A DNA stretch of 19,465 bases from JAAZMA01 sp036720245 (GCA_036720245.1 DAIMNI010000043.1:1-19465), one strand, 5' to 3'. Shown: positions 1 through 8,344, counted from the stretch's first letter. Notes: generated from the sequence alone by a model not told the origin. A program made the numbers and translations.

Positions 1-1801
1 TATCCCAAGCTCCACCCGAGTTTGCCATAAATATGGCCATTAGAACTCCTGTAACTAATGCACCTGCCAATAGTCCACCTAGTGCTTCTGCACCTAATAA
101 TAATCCTACCAATACTGGTACTACTACTGACATTATTCCTGGCACTACCATTTCTCTTAAGGCTGCCCTAGTTGATATATCTACACAGGTATTGTATTCT
201 GGAGTAGCTTTTCCTTCCATTATACCTGGAATTTCTCTAAATTGTCTTCTAACTTCTTCAATCATGCTAAAAGCTGCCTTACCTACAGCTTCCATAGTCA
301 TAGCTGAGAATAAGAAGGGTAGCATTCCACCAATGAACATTCCTGCAATTACTGCTGGTGTAGTTAGGTCAATGCTTGATAATTCAACTGCTTGAGTATA
401 GGATGCAAATAGCGCTAAAGCTGTTAATGCCGCTGAACCTATGGCAAATCCTTTACCTACTGCTGCCGTAGTGTTTCCAACAGAGTCTAATTTATCTGTT
501 ATATCTCTAACTTCTTCTGGTAATTCACACATTTCTGCAATACCACCAGCATTATCAGCTATAGGACCATAAGCGTCTACTGCAATAGTCATACCTGCTG
601 TAGATAACATTCCTACCGCTGCTAAAGCTATACCGTATAATCCTTCAGCTGGATTACTTAATCCATTAGATGCATAAAATGCAATTAATATTCCTATGGC
701 TATTACTATTATAGGGCCTCCTGTAGACATCATACCTACAGATAATCCACCTATAATATTAGTACTAGCTCCTGTTTCAGATTCACTAGCAATTCTCCTT
801 ACTGGATCGTGATCCGCTGAGGTATAGTATTCAGTGATTCTTGCAATAATTAAACCTACTGCTAAACCTGATAAAATAGCTATAAAAGGTTTGTTTGAAT
901 CTAATATACCCCTGCTTAAGAAAAATGCCATTACTATAGTTATAACTGATGAAACCAAAGTACCATTGTTTAATGATTTTTGAGGATCCTTATCTCCTCT
1001 TACAAAATAAACCCCTATTATGGATGCAATTATCCCTACTGAAGATAATGCCAATGCAAATTTAACTCCCTTGTCTCCAAAAGCAGCTAATCCTAAAGTG
1101 ATAGCTGAAATTATAGCTCCTACATAGGATTCAAATAAATCTGCTCCCATACCTGCTACGTCCCCTACATTATCCCCTACATTGTCCGCAATTACTGCAG
1201 GGTTTCTTGGGTCATCCTCTGGAATTCCTGCTTCTACTTTTCCTACTAAGTCTGCCCCCACATCTGCCGCCTTAGTATATATTCCTCCACCAACACGAGC
1301 AAATAATGCTATTGAAGATGCCCCTAAACCAAATCCTGTTACAATTTCTGGATCAGGAAATAGTATGTAGAGCACAGATACTCCTAATACACCTAGCCCA
1401 ACTACTGACATTCCCATTACTGCCCCACCTGAAAAAGCTACATTTAAAGCCTTATTCATACCACTTTCCATAGCTGAATTGGCAGTTCTTACATTGGCTT
1501 TAGTAGCCACCTTCATTCCTATATATCCTGCTAAGGCTGAGAAAAGTGCTCCTACTAAGAAAGATATAGCTGTTTGCCAATTTATAGTGAAAGTTAATAT
1601 AATAAATAAAGCAATCACAAAAATAGATAGTACTATATATTCCCTTTTTAAAAAAGCCATAGCTCCTTCTTCTATATATGAGGCTATTTCTTTCATTCTA
1701 TCATTTCCAGGATTTATCTTTCCAATGGAATTTGCCTTAAAATATGCAAATATTAAGGCTACTATACCGACTATTGGTGCAACTACTATTGCAAAATCCA
1801 T
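1..1801 (-). CDS. hppA: Membrane-bound ion-translocating pyrophosphatase HppA (C-terminus cut by window edge)
   Basis: Hydrolyses pyrophosphate to two phosphates and uses the energy to pump H+ or Na+ across the cytoplasmic membrane. I read an unbroken frame from ATG 1801 to the window edge, 600 codons of a family usually near 670. Visible family motifs are a DDPRNPA loop and the Asp-rich DNVGDNVGD segment near residues 190-215, followed by GADLFESY, and a second catalytic region with GKATPEYN and GGAWD at the left edge. The sequence NTTAAVGKG has Ala where potassium-independent enzymes have Lys, so this is the potassium-dependent class. The Glu in DLFES fits Na+- or K+-dependent H+-pumping types; I cannot tell which. 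An AGGAGG lies 10 bases before the ATG. It follows secG by 22 bases, so the two are probably co-transcribed. The gene and its frame are very likely; the pumped ion is open. Confidence 0.96.
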   Translation of the reverse strand, partial: MDFAIVVAPIVGIVALIFAYFKANSIGKINPGNDRMKEIASYIEEGAMAFLKREYIVLSIFVIALFIILTFTINWQTAISFLVGALFSALAGYIGMKVATKANVRTANSAMESGMNKALNVAFSGGAVMGMSVVGLGVLGVSVLYILFPDPEIVTGFGLGASSIALFARVGGGIYTKAADVGADLVGKVEAGIPEDDPRNPAVIADNVGDNVGDVAGMGADLFESYVGAIISAITLGLAAFGDKGVKFALALSSVGIIASIIGVYFVRGDKDPQKSLNNGTLVSSVITIVMAFFLSRGILDSNKPFIAILSGLAVGLIIARITEYYTSADHDPVRRIASESETGASTNIIGGLSVGMMSTGGPIIVIAIGILIAFYASNGLSNPAEGLYGIALAAVGMLSTAGMTIAVDAYGPIADNAGGIAEMCELPEEVRDITDKLDSVGNTTAAVGKGFAIGSAALTALALFASYTQAVELSSIDLTTPAVIAGMFIGGMLPFLFSAMTMEAVGKAAFSMIEEVRRQFREIPGIMEGKATPEYNTCVDISTRAALREMVVPGIMSVVVPVLVGLLLGAEALGGLLAGALVTGVLMAIFMANSGGAWD

Positions 1802-1823
1802 TTTACATATACCTCCTAATTTT

Positions 1824-2054
1824 TTATTGAATGGCTGCAAGAGCTATTGCAGATATCATAAATATTATTGCTGAAACTGTGGTTATTCTTCCAAGCATGG
1901 CTTCTAATGTCTTTGACCTTGATTTTCCAAAAAACCTATTAGTACTTCCACCATAAGCCGCTCCTAAACCTTCTGATTTACTTTCTTGAAACAATACTGC
2001 TACAATTATAGAGATACCAGATATCAACAATAAAGCTGAAAATAAAATTACCAT
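1824..2054 (-). CDS. secG: Preprotein translocase subunit SecG
   Basis: Small integral membrane subunit of the SecYEG protein-export channel that assists SecA-driven translocation. The 76-residue protein has the expected layout: a first hydrophobic segment at about residues 2-22, a loop containing the typical QESKSEGLGAAYGG and a basic RFFGKSRSKT stretch, and a second hydrophobic segment at about 52-75. The length is normal for Gram-positive SecG. AGGAGGTG lies just upstream of the ATG. In many Firmicutes secG follows eno and precedes rnr and smpB; here a terminator separates it from eno, and hppA follows instead. Confidence 0.95.
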   Translation of the reverse strand: MVILFSALLLISGISIIVAVLFQESKSEGLGAAYGGSTNRFFGKSRSKTLEAMLGRITTVSAIIFMISAIALAAIQ

Positions 2055-2114
2055 ATGCCCACCTCCTATATCTACAATGGATAATATATATTATATCATA
2101 TCATAAGCAATATT

Positions 2115-2143
2115 ATTTTAGCATAAGGGACGTTTAAAATCAA
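2115..2143 (-). promoter_or_regulatory. Candidate sigma-A promoter for secG-hppA
   Basis: On the minus strand TTGATT (2143-2138) and TAAAAT (2120-2115) are separated by 17 bases, between the eno terminator and secG. A weaker alternative pair (TTGCTT and TATATT, 16-base spacer) lies a little downstream. This would transcribe secG and hppA independently of the glycolytic operon. Inferred from sequence only. Confidence 0.5.
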
Positions 2144-2170
2144 TAGTAGATAAAAATAAACCCCCTTGAA

Positions 2171-2210
2171 ATGACAAAAAGACCACTTCTTCAGTGGTCT
2201 TTTTATTTCT
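2171..2210 (-). terminator. Rho-independent terminator after eno
   Basis: Perfect 12-bp arms (2176-2187 and 2193-2204) enclose a five-base loop. The core is GACCACT/AGTGGTC, and A and T runs flank it on both sides, so it could act in both directions. It lies about 30 bases after the eno stop and marks the end of the cggR-eno operon. Confidence 0.9.
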
Positions 2211-2233
2211 ATCCTCTTTTTAGGGAATATTAA

Positions 2234-3526
2234 TTATTTTTTTATATTATAAAATGCGTTTCTTCCACTATATCTAGCAGTTTCGCCTAGAAAATCTTCA
2301 ATTCTCAATAATTGATTATACTTTGCTACTCTATCTGTTCTAGAAGGTGCACCTGTTTTAATTTGTCCTGCATTAGTAGCTACTACTAAATCTGCTATGG
2401 TAGTGTCTTCAGTTTCTCCAGATCTATGGGATACTACTGCTGTAAACCCGTGAATCTTTGCCATTTCTATAGTATTTAAGGTTTCAGTTAAGGTTCCTAT
2501 TTGATTTAGTTTTACAAGTACTGAATTAGAAATACTTTCATTTACTCCTCTTTCTAATCTCTTAGTATTTGTAACAAATAAATCGTCCCCTACTAATTGG
2601 ATTTTATCTCCTAATCTTTTAGTTAGTTTATCCCAACCTTCCCAATCTTCCTCTGCTAATCCATCTTCTATGGAAATAATTGGGTATTTGTTTACTAAAT
2701 CTTCGTAGTAGGCAATCATTTCATCTACATTTAATTCTCTGCCTTCCCCTTCTAATACATATACTTTTCTTTTTTCATCATACATTTCTGTAGCTGCCAC
2801 ATCTATTGCTAAATATATATCTTCTCCTGGAGTATATCCAGCTTTTTCTATGGCTTCCACTATGGTCTTTAGGGCTTCTTCATTACTGGATAGATTTGGT
2901 GCAAATCCACCTTCATCACCTACTGCTGTATTTAAGCCTTTGGATTTTAGTACAGATCTTAAATTATGGAATGTTTCTGCACCCATTCTTAAAGCTTCTC
3001 TAAAGTTTGTAGCACCTACTGGCATTATCATAAATTCTTGTATATCTACATTATTATCAGCATGTTCTCCACCATTTAGTATATTCATCATTGGAACTGG
3101 TAATGTTTTTGCATTTACCCCACCAATATAATTAAATAAAGGCATTCCTAGTTCATCTGCTGCAGCTCTAGCTACTGCCAAGGATACTCCAAGTATAGCA
3201 TTAGCACCTAGTTTTCCTTTGTTTTCAGTGCCATCTAATTCAATTAATCTCATATCTATACCTATTTGATCATATACGTCCATTCCTATGATTTCTTCTG
3301 CAATAATATTGTTTACATTGTCTACTGCATTCATAACACCTTTTCCTAAATATCTGGACTTGTCTCCATCTCTTAATTCTACTGCTTCAAAAGCTCCAGT
3401 ACTAGCTCCTGATGGAACCAATGCTCTACCAAAACCATCAAATTCTGTCCAAACTTCTACTTCTACTGTAGGATTCCCTCTAGAATCTAATACTTCTCTT
3501 GCATATATATCTGTAATCATACTCAT
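2234..3526 (-). CDS. eno: Enolase
   Basis: Interconverts 2-phosphoglycerate and phosphoenolpyruvate in glycolysis and gluconeogenesis; cytoplasmic and Mg2+-dependent. All hallmark sites are present in a 430-residue protein: the SGASTGAFEA mobile loop (39-48), catalytic Glu205 in GDEGGFAP, metal ligands Asp242, Glu287 and Asp314, catalytic Lys339 in VKLNQIG, and the SHRSGETED signature. An in-frame ATG at 3541 would add five residues, but its own bases form the GGAGGG ribosome site for the ATG at 3526. That start gives the usual family length and the standard MSMITDIYAREVLDSRG beginning, so I chose it. It is the last gene of the glycolytic operon. A repeat element lies directly upstream, so eno may be partly uncoupled from gpmI. 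Confidence 0.97.
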   Translation of the reverse strand: MSMITDIYAREVLDSRGNPTVEVEVWTEFDGFGRALVPSGASTGAFEAVELRDGDKSRYLGKGVMNAVDNVNNIIAEEIIGMDVYDQIGIDMRLIELDGTENKGKLGANAILGVSLAVARAAADELGMPLFNYIGGVNAKTLPVPMMNILNGGEHADNNVDIQEFMIMPVGATNFREALRMGAETFHNLRSVLKSKGLNTAVGDEGGFAPNLSSNEEALKTIVEAIEKAGYTPGEDIYLAIDVAATEMYDEKRKVYVLEGEGRELNVDEMIAYYEDLVNKYPIISIEDGLAEEDWEGWDKLTKRLGDKIQLVGDDLFVTNTKRLERGVNESISNSVLVKLNQIGTLTETLNTIEMAKIHGFTAVVSHRSGETEDTTIADLVVATNAGQIKTGAPSRTDRVAKYNQLLRIEDFLGETARYSGRNAFYNIKK

Positions 3527-3546
3527 ATTTTTTCCCTCCATTTATT

Positions 3547-3700
3547 CAATTGACAATTTACAGTTGACAATTGACAATTATCTGGGTCTATCTTTAGGGT
3601 CTTCTTAGCGACCAAGGTCGCCCCTACCAAGACCTAAAAACTCAATCCAAATAATTGTACATTGTATTAAATTGTCAATTGTCCATTGTCAATTGTTAAT
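3547..3700. repeat. MITE-like repeat element between gpmI and eno
   Basis: The gap is built of imperfect terminal inverted repeats rich in the units TTGACAATT and AATTGTCAA: the left arm at about 3548-3580, the right arm at about 3652-3698. Between them sits a nested hairpin (about 3597-3635) whose inner stem is GCGACC, two bases, GGTCGC (608-613 and 616-621 plus 3000) and whose outer arms are GGTCTT/AAGACC. There is no open frame inside. This resembles the non-autonomous palindromic repeats scattered in clostridial genomes. The right arm overlaps the last codons and the TGA stop of gpmI. Confidence 0.7.
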
Positions 3701-5218
3701 TAAACTAACGCCTTCCATTTCACCTGGTTTTTCTAAATTCATCATTTCTAATAGTGTAGGGGCTAGGTCTGCTAATATCCCTTCTCTTAATTCTACATCT
3801 CCCTCACCTATCATAATCAATGGTACTTTATTTGTAGTATGGGCTGTAATAGGTGAATTGTCTTTTTCATTTATTAGCATTTCTGCATTGCCGTGATCAG
3901 CAGTGATTATGGCTTTACCGCCTTTTTTCTCTAATAGTTCTATTATTTCACCTAAGCAGCTATCTACTGTTTCTACAGCCTTTACTGCTGCTTTTACTAT
4001 TCCAGTGTGCCCTACCATGTCGGAGTTGGCAAAATTTAATATAATTAAATCATATTTATCCATATTTAGTCTATTTAATACTTCATCCTTTACTTCTATA
4101 GCAGACATTTCTGGTTTTAAATCATAGGTAGCTACTTTAGGAGATGGGATTAATGCTCTATCTTCATTTTCATAAGGTTCTTCTCTACCACCATTAAAAA
4201 AGAAAGTTACATGAGCATATTTTTCTGTTTCTGCAATTCTAAGTTGGGTTTTCCCTAAACTACTAATATATTCTCCTAGGGTGTTTTCTGGTTTTTCAGA
4301 TTTAAATGCTATATGAACATTTTCTATAGTTTTATCGTATTCTGTCATAGTAACAAAGAAAGTATGGACTTTTTTCTTCCTTTCAAAGCCTTCAAAATCT
4401 TTATCTACTATAGCCCTAGTTATTTGTCTTGCCCTATCTGGCCTAAAATTAAAGAATATAATAGAATCCTCATTATCTATGGTAGTGGTGGGTTTCCCAT
4501 TTTCTGTAATTACAGTTGGAATTACAAATTCATCTGTTATATCTTCACTATAAGATTTTTCTATAGCTTTCACAGCAGATGTGTCTTCTTTGCCCTCACC
4601 TAAAAGAAGAGCATTATAGGCAAGCTCTGTTCTTTCCCATCTTTTATCTCTATCCATGGCATAATATCTACCAGATACTGTGGCTATTTTTCCTACACCA
4701 ATTTCTTTTATTTTTTCTTCTAATTCTATTAAATCTCCCTTTCCAGCTGTAGGCGGTACATCTCTACCATCTAAAAATGCATGAATGTATACATCCCTAA
4801 AATTTTCCCTTTTGCATAATTCTAATAATGCATAAAGATGAGTATTATGAGAATGTACTCCACCTGCTGATACTAAGCCCATTATATGGAGTTTAGAGTG
4901 ATTTTCTTTTGCGTTATTTATGGCCTCTAGGAATTCCTCTTTTTTAAAGAAATCTCCATTTTCTATATTTTTACTTATATTAGTTAGTTCTTGATAAATT
5001 ATTCTTCCTGCTCCAATATTTAAATGGCCAACTTCAGAATTACCCATTTGACCTTCAGGTAGTCCAACAGCCATTCCACTAGCTTCTAGTTTAGTATTAG
5101 GATATTCCTTCATAAGTCTATCAAAATTTGGAGTATTGGCTAAATATATTGCATTTCCATTATATTCTTTTCCAATTCCCCATCCATCTAATATTATTAA
5201 CATTACTGGTTTTTTCAT
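3689..5218 (-). CDS. gpmI: 2,3-bisphosphoglycerate-independent phosphoglycerate mutase
   Basis: Interconverts 3- and 2-phosphoglycerate through a phosphoserine intermediate, using two Mn2+ ions; cytoplasmic. The 509-residue protein has the family's usual length and the alkaline-phosphatase-like fold motifs: Asp11 in ILDGWGIG, nucleophile Ser61 in MGNSEVGHLN, HAFLDGRDVPP, NFRPDRARQ, NFANSDMVGHTG, and ADHGNAE near the C-terminus. GGAGG precedes the ATG by a few bases, and tpiA ends 14 bases upstream, so the gene sits inside the glycolytic operon. The last residues (LINN) and the TGA stop are read from the inverted repeat of the adjoining repeat element, so the natural C-terminus may have been slightly replaced. 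The catalytic core is unaffected. Confidence 0.97.
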   Translation of the reverse strand: MKKPVMLIILDGWGIGKEYNGNAIYLANTPNFDRLMKEYPNTKLEASGMAVGLPEGQMGNSEVGHLNIGAGRIIYQELTNISKNIENGDFFKKEEFLEAINNAKENHSKLHIMGLVSAGGVHSHNTHLYALLELCKRENFRDVYIHAFLDGRDVPPTAGKGDLIELEEKIKEIGVGKIATVSGRYYAMDRDKRWERTELAYNALLLGEGKEDTSAVKAIEKSYSEDITDEFVIPTVITENGKPTTTIDNEDSIIFFNFRPDRARQITRAIVDKDFEGFERKKKVHTFFVTMTEYDKTIENVHIAFKSEKPENTLGEYISSLGKTQLRIAETEKYAHVTFFFNGGREEPYENEDRALIPSPKVATYDLKPEMSAIEVKDEVLNRLNMDKYDLIILNFANSDMVGHTGIVKAAVKAVETVDSCLGEIIELLEKKGGKAIITADHGNAEMLINEKDNSPITAHTTNKVPLIMIGEGDVELREGILADLAPTLLEMMNLEKPGEMEGVSLINN

Positions 5219-5232
5219 AGTTTTTCCTCCAA

Positions 5233-5979
5233 CTAATGGTTCACTAGTTTAACAAAATCCTCCGCTACTAAACTAGCACCTCCAACTAATGCTCCATCTA
5301 TATCTTCTTTTCCCATTAATTCAGCTATGGTCTGTGGTTTTACACTTCCACCATATTGTATTCTAATATTTTCTCCTGTGTTTTTATCATATTTTTCTGC
5401 AATTATATTTCTAATAAATTTGCACATTTGATTTGCATCATCACTAGATGCAGTTTTCCCTGTGCCTATAGCCCATATAGGTTCATAGGCTATAACTATT
5501 TTTTCTATATCTTTAATATCTATATCTTCAAAAGCCTTTAGTACTTGTTCTCTTACTATTTTCTCTTCATGTCCAGCTTCTCTTTCTTCTAAAGTTTCTC
5601 CTACACATACTATGGGCTTTATATTGTGTTTTAAGGCTGTTTTAATTTTTTTATTTACTGTTTCATCTGTTTCATTAAAATATTGCCTTCTTTCAGAATG
5701 ACCAATTATACAATAATCTATTCCAATTTCCCTTAGCATTAAAGGAGAAATCTCTCCAGTATAGGCACCCGATTCTTCCCAATGAAGATTTTGAGCGCCT
5801 AATTTTATATCGGTGTTTTCTAAGGCCTTTTTTACTTCATTAAGACTTGTAAAAGGAACACATACTACTGCTTCTACATTTTCATTTAAACTATGTTTTT
5901 TAATTTCATCTATTAAAGCAAGGGACTCAGAAATTGTATTATTCATTTTCCAATTCCCTGCAATTATTGGTTTTCGCAT
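5233..5979 (-). CDS. tpiA: Triosephosphate isomerase
   Basis: Interconverts dihydroxyacetone phosphate and glyceraldehyde 3-phosphate. The 248-residue TIM barrel is of ordinary length and has every active-site element: GNWKMN with Lys11, the electrophile His94 in IIGHSERRQ, catalytic Glu166 in AYEPIWAIGTG, whose following segment forms the flexible loop, and the phosphate-binding GGSVKP and GALVGGASL near the end. A GGGGGT ribosome site lies five bases before the ATG, only about nine bases after the pgk stop, indicating tight coupling within the operon. Confidence 0.98.
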   Translation of the reverse strand: MRKPIIAGNWKMNNTISESLALIDEIKKHSLNENVEAVVCVPFTSLNEVKKALENTDIKLGAQNLHWEESGAYTGEISPLMLREIGIDYCIIGHSERRQYFNETDETVNKKIKTALKHNIKPIVCVGETLEEREAGHEEKIVREQVLKAFEDIDIKDIEKIVIAYEPIWAIGTGKTASSDDANQMCKFIRNIIAEKYDKNTGENIRIQYGGSVKPQTIAELMGKEDIDGALVGGASLVAEDFVKLVNH

Positions 5980-5988
5980 ATTTACCCC

Positions 5989-7182
5989 CTATTTATCTTC
6001 AATGGCTGCAATTCCTGGTAATTCTTTTCCTTCCAAAAATTCTAAAGAGGCTCCTCCACCTGTGGAAATATGAGTCATTTTATCTCCAAGACCTGCTTTT
6101 TCTACAGCTGATGCACTATCTCCACCACCTACTATAGTAACAGCATCAGAATCAGCCATGGCACGGCCTACGGCCTCTGTACCTTTTTTAAAGTTTTCCA
6201 TTTCAAATACTCCCATAGGTCCGTTCCAAACTATGGTTTTAGCATTTTTAATTTCTTCTGAAAATAGTTTAATGGTCTCTTCTCCCATATCCATTCCCAT
6301 CATATCTGCTGGAATATTGTCAAATTTAACTGTTTTAAATTCTGTATCATTTTTAAATTCCTTAGCCACTACAACATCTACTGGTAATAGGAGTTTTACT
6401 TGCTTTTCTTCTGCCTTTTTAAGTAATTCATTTGCTAAATCTAGTTTATCTTCTTCTAATATGGAATTTCCTATTTCATAGCCCTGAGCTTTTAGGAAAG
6501 TATAGGCCATTCCTCCGCCTATTAATATAGTGTCTACTTTATTAAGTAAATTTTCGATTACTCCAATTTTATCAGATACCTTTGCTCCGCCTAATATGGC
6601 TACAAAAGGTCTTTCTGGATTTTCTAGTGCTTTGCCCATTACTGTAATTTCCTTTTCCACCAAATAGCCTACTGCTGATGGCAATTCATTAGAAATACCT
6701 ACATTAGAAGCATGAGCTCTATGACTAGTGCCAAAGGCATCATTTACATATAAATCAGCAAGGCTTGCCAATTCTTTAGAGAAATTCTCTCCATTTTTTT
6801 CTTCTTCTTTCCTAAATCTAGTGTTTTCTAATAATACTACATCTCCATCTTTCATATTAGAAACTATATCTTTTACATTATCAGATACTACATTATCATC
6901 TTTTGCAAATATTACTTCCTTTTTAAGTAGCTCTGACAATCTATTAGCTACTGGTTCTAAAGAAAACTTTGGATTTGGCTCTCCCTTTGGTCTGCCTAAA
7001 TGAGACATTAGAATTACCTTTGCACCATTTTCAATTAGATACTCTATAGTTGGTAGAGAACTAGTAATTCTTCTATCATCTGTAATATTCCTATTATCGT
7101 CCATAGGAACATTGAAATCACATCTAACTATTACTTTTTTCCCTTGAACTTGTAAATCTTTTAAGGATTTTTTATTTAACAT
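5989..7182 (-). CDS. pgk: Phosphoglycerate kinase
   Basis: Transfers phosphate between 1,3-bisphosphoglycerate and ADP, the first ATP-forming step of lower glycolysis (reversible in gluconeogenesis). The monomeric protein has 397 residues, the normal length. The N-terminal substrate domain shows VRCDFNVPMD (Arg20, Asp22, Asn24), SHLGRPKGE and DAFGTSHRAHAS. The C-terminal nucleotide domain shows LGGAKVSDKI, WNGPMGVFE and the glycine-rich GGGDSASAV and STGGGASLE. An AAGGGTG ribosome site precedes the ATG. It is separated from gap by 106 bases holding two palindromic repeats, the largest gap inside the operon apart from that before eno. Confidence 0.98.
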   Translation of the reverse strand: MLNKKSLKDLQVQGKKVIVRCDFNVPMDDNRNITDDRRITSSLPTIEYLIENGAKVILMSHLGRPKGEPNPKFSLEPVANRLSELLKKEVIFAKDDNVVSDNVKDIVSNMKDGDVVLLENTRFRKEEEKNGENFSKELASLADLYVNDAFGTSHRAHASNVGISNELPSAVGYLVEKEITVMGKALENPERPFVAILGGAKVSDKIGVIENLLNKVDTILIGGGMAYTFLKAQGYEIGNSILEEDKLDLANELLKKAEEKQVKLLLPVDVVVAKEFKNDTEFKTVKFDNIPADMMGMDMGEETIKLFSEEIKNAKTIVWNGPMGVFEMENFKKGTEAVGRAMADSDAVTIVGGGDSASAVEKAGLGDKMTHISTGGGASLEFLEGKELPGIAAIEDK

Positions 7183-7213
7183 AGTATCACCCTTTCTTAA
7201 ATTGACAATTTTT

Positions 7214-7242
7214 CAAACGTTAGGGACAGTCCCTAACGTTTG
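7214..7242. repeat. 29-bp palindrome A in the gap-pgk spacer
   Basis: Fourteen-base arms (CAAACGTTAGGGAC and its exact complement) flank a single central base, a complete inverted repeat. It shares the central GGGAC-N-GTCCC and the outer CAAA/TTTG with its neighbour four bases away. Transcribed, it would form a strong hairpin. No T run follows on the minus strand, so it is not a classical terminator. Confidence 0.85.
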
Positions 7243-7246
7243 ATTT

Positions 7247-7275
7247 CAAATGAAAGGGACTGTCCCTTTCATTTG
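7247..7275. repeat. 29-bp palindrome B in the gap-pgk spacer
   Basis: Arms of 14 bases (CAAATGAAAGGGAC and its exact complement) surround one central base. It has the same length, core and ends as palindrome A, but its flanking stem sequence differs with compensating changes on both arms. Such paired change suggests that the fold, rather than the base order, is conserved. The repeats may be REP-like elements, an mRNA-stabilising structure 3' of gap, or protein binding sites. Confidence 0.85.
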
Positions 7276-7288
7276 ATTTCCCATTAAC

Positions 7289-8293
7289 TTATTTATTAGC
7301 TATCATAGCGGCTAAGTCTACTACTCTTGATGAGTATCCCCATTCATTATCATACCAGGATACTACTTTTACCATATTGTCTATTGCCATAGTGGATAGT
7401 CCATCTACTATTGAAGAACGTGGATCTCCTTTATAGTCTATAGATACTAGTGGTTCTTCTGAATAGCCTAGTATTCCTTTCATTGATCCTTCAGCTGCTT
7501 CTTTTAATGCTTTATTTACTTCTTCTGCTGTAGCTGGTTTTTCTACTTCGAAAACTACGTCTACTACGGATACTGTTGGAGTAGGTACTCTCATGGCAAA
7601 CCCGTTTAATTTACCTTTTAATTCTGGTATAACTAATGCTACTGCTTTAGCTGCTCCAGTTGTAGTTGGTATTATAGATTCTGCTGCAGCTCTAGCCCTT
7701 CTTAAGTCCTTATGTCTTTTATCTAATATTTGTTGATCATTAGTATAGGAATGAACTGTAGTCATTAAACCTTTTTTAATGCCAAAATTATCTAATATTA
7801 CTTTGGTTACTGGTGCTAAACAGTTTGTAGTACAGGATGCATTGGATATAATATTATGATTTGCTGCATCATATTTGTCTTCATTTACACCTAATACTAT
7901 AGTAATATCTTCATTTTTAGCAGGTGCTGTAATTATTACTTTTTCTGCTCCTGCACTTAAATGCTTTGAAAGTCCTTCTCTGTCTCTAAAGGCTCCAGTA
8001 GAGTCAATTACAAGTTCTACACCTAATTCTTTCCATGGTATTTCAGCTGGATCCCTATGGTCTACTCTTTTTATTTTCTTTCCATTGATTATAAAACCAT
8101 CTTCTACTACTTCTACAGTTCCATTAAATTTACCATATAGGGAATCATATTTAAATAAATGAGCTAGAGTATTTAAATCTCCTGATGCATTTAATGCTAC
8201 TATTTCAAAATCCTCTACATTTTCTTCAAAGTAAATTCTTAAAACATCTCTTCCTATTCTTCCAAATCCACTTAATCCTACTTTCATTGACAT
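7289..8293 (-). CDS. gap: Type I glyceraldehyde-3-phosphate dehydrogenase, with NADP-type coenzyme residues
   Basis: Interconverts glyceraldehyde 3-phosphate and 1,3-bisphosphoglycerate with a nicotinamide coenzyme. The 334-residue protein has the Rossmann GFGRIGR motif (9-15), catalytic Cys154 in SNASCTTNC and His181 in TVHSYTND. Two coenzyme-selecting places are unusual. The acidic residue that in NAD-specific enzymes follows VND (Asp32, Geobacillus numbering) is Ala36 here (LNASGD). The Leu187-Pro188 pair of NAD enzymes is Lys192-Arg193 (ILDKRHKD). Loss of the acid together with basic residues near the 2'-position suggests NADP(H) or dual use, as in GapB-type and plastid enzymes. This is inference, not a measured property. 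AAGGAGG lies seven bases before the ATG. It is the first enzyme gene after cggR. Confidence 0.96.
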   Translation of the reverse strand: MSMKVGLSGFGRIGRDVLRIYFEENVEDFEIVALNASGDLNTLAHLFKYDSLYGKFNGTVEVVEDGFIINGKKIKRVDHRDPAEIPWKELGVELVIDSTGAFRDREGLSKHLSAGAEKVIITAPAKNEDITIVLGVNEDKYDAANHNIISNASCTTNCLAPVTKVILDNFGIKKGLMTTVHSYTNDQQILDKRHKDLRRARAAAESIIPTTTGAAKAVALVIPELKGKLNGFAMRVPTPTVSVVDVVFEVEKPATAEEVNKALKEAAEGSMKGILGYSEEPLVSIDYKGDPRSSIVDGLSTMAIDNMVKVVSWYDNEWGYSSRVVDLAAMIANK

Positions 8294-8327
8294 AAAAATT
8301 CCTCCTTAAAAAATAATATTTATTTTA

Positions 8328-8344
8328 AAGCTAACTAGTAGCTT
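8328..8344 (-). other. Small stem-loop at the cggR-gap junction
   Basis: AAGCTA and TAGCTT arms with a five-base loop overlap the cggR stop codon; no T run follows closely. In Bacillus subtilis the cggR-gapA transcript is cleaved between the two genes, so a structure here could play a similar part, but the stem is only six pairs and may be chance. Confidence 0.3.

Noticed and set aside
3547..3700. Insertion sequence with transposase between gpmI and eno
   Set aside because: It is too short (about 150 bases) and has no open frame; at most it is a non-autonomous element.
7214..7275. CRISPR array
   Set aside because: There are only two units, each a full palindrome with non-identical sequence and a four-base separation; there are no spacers and no cas genes.
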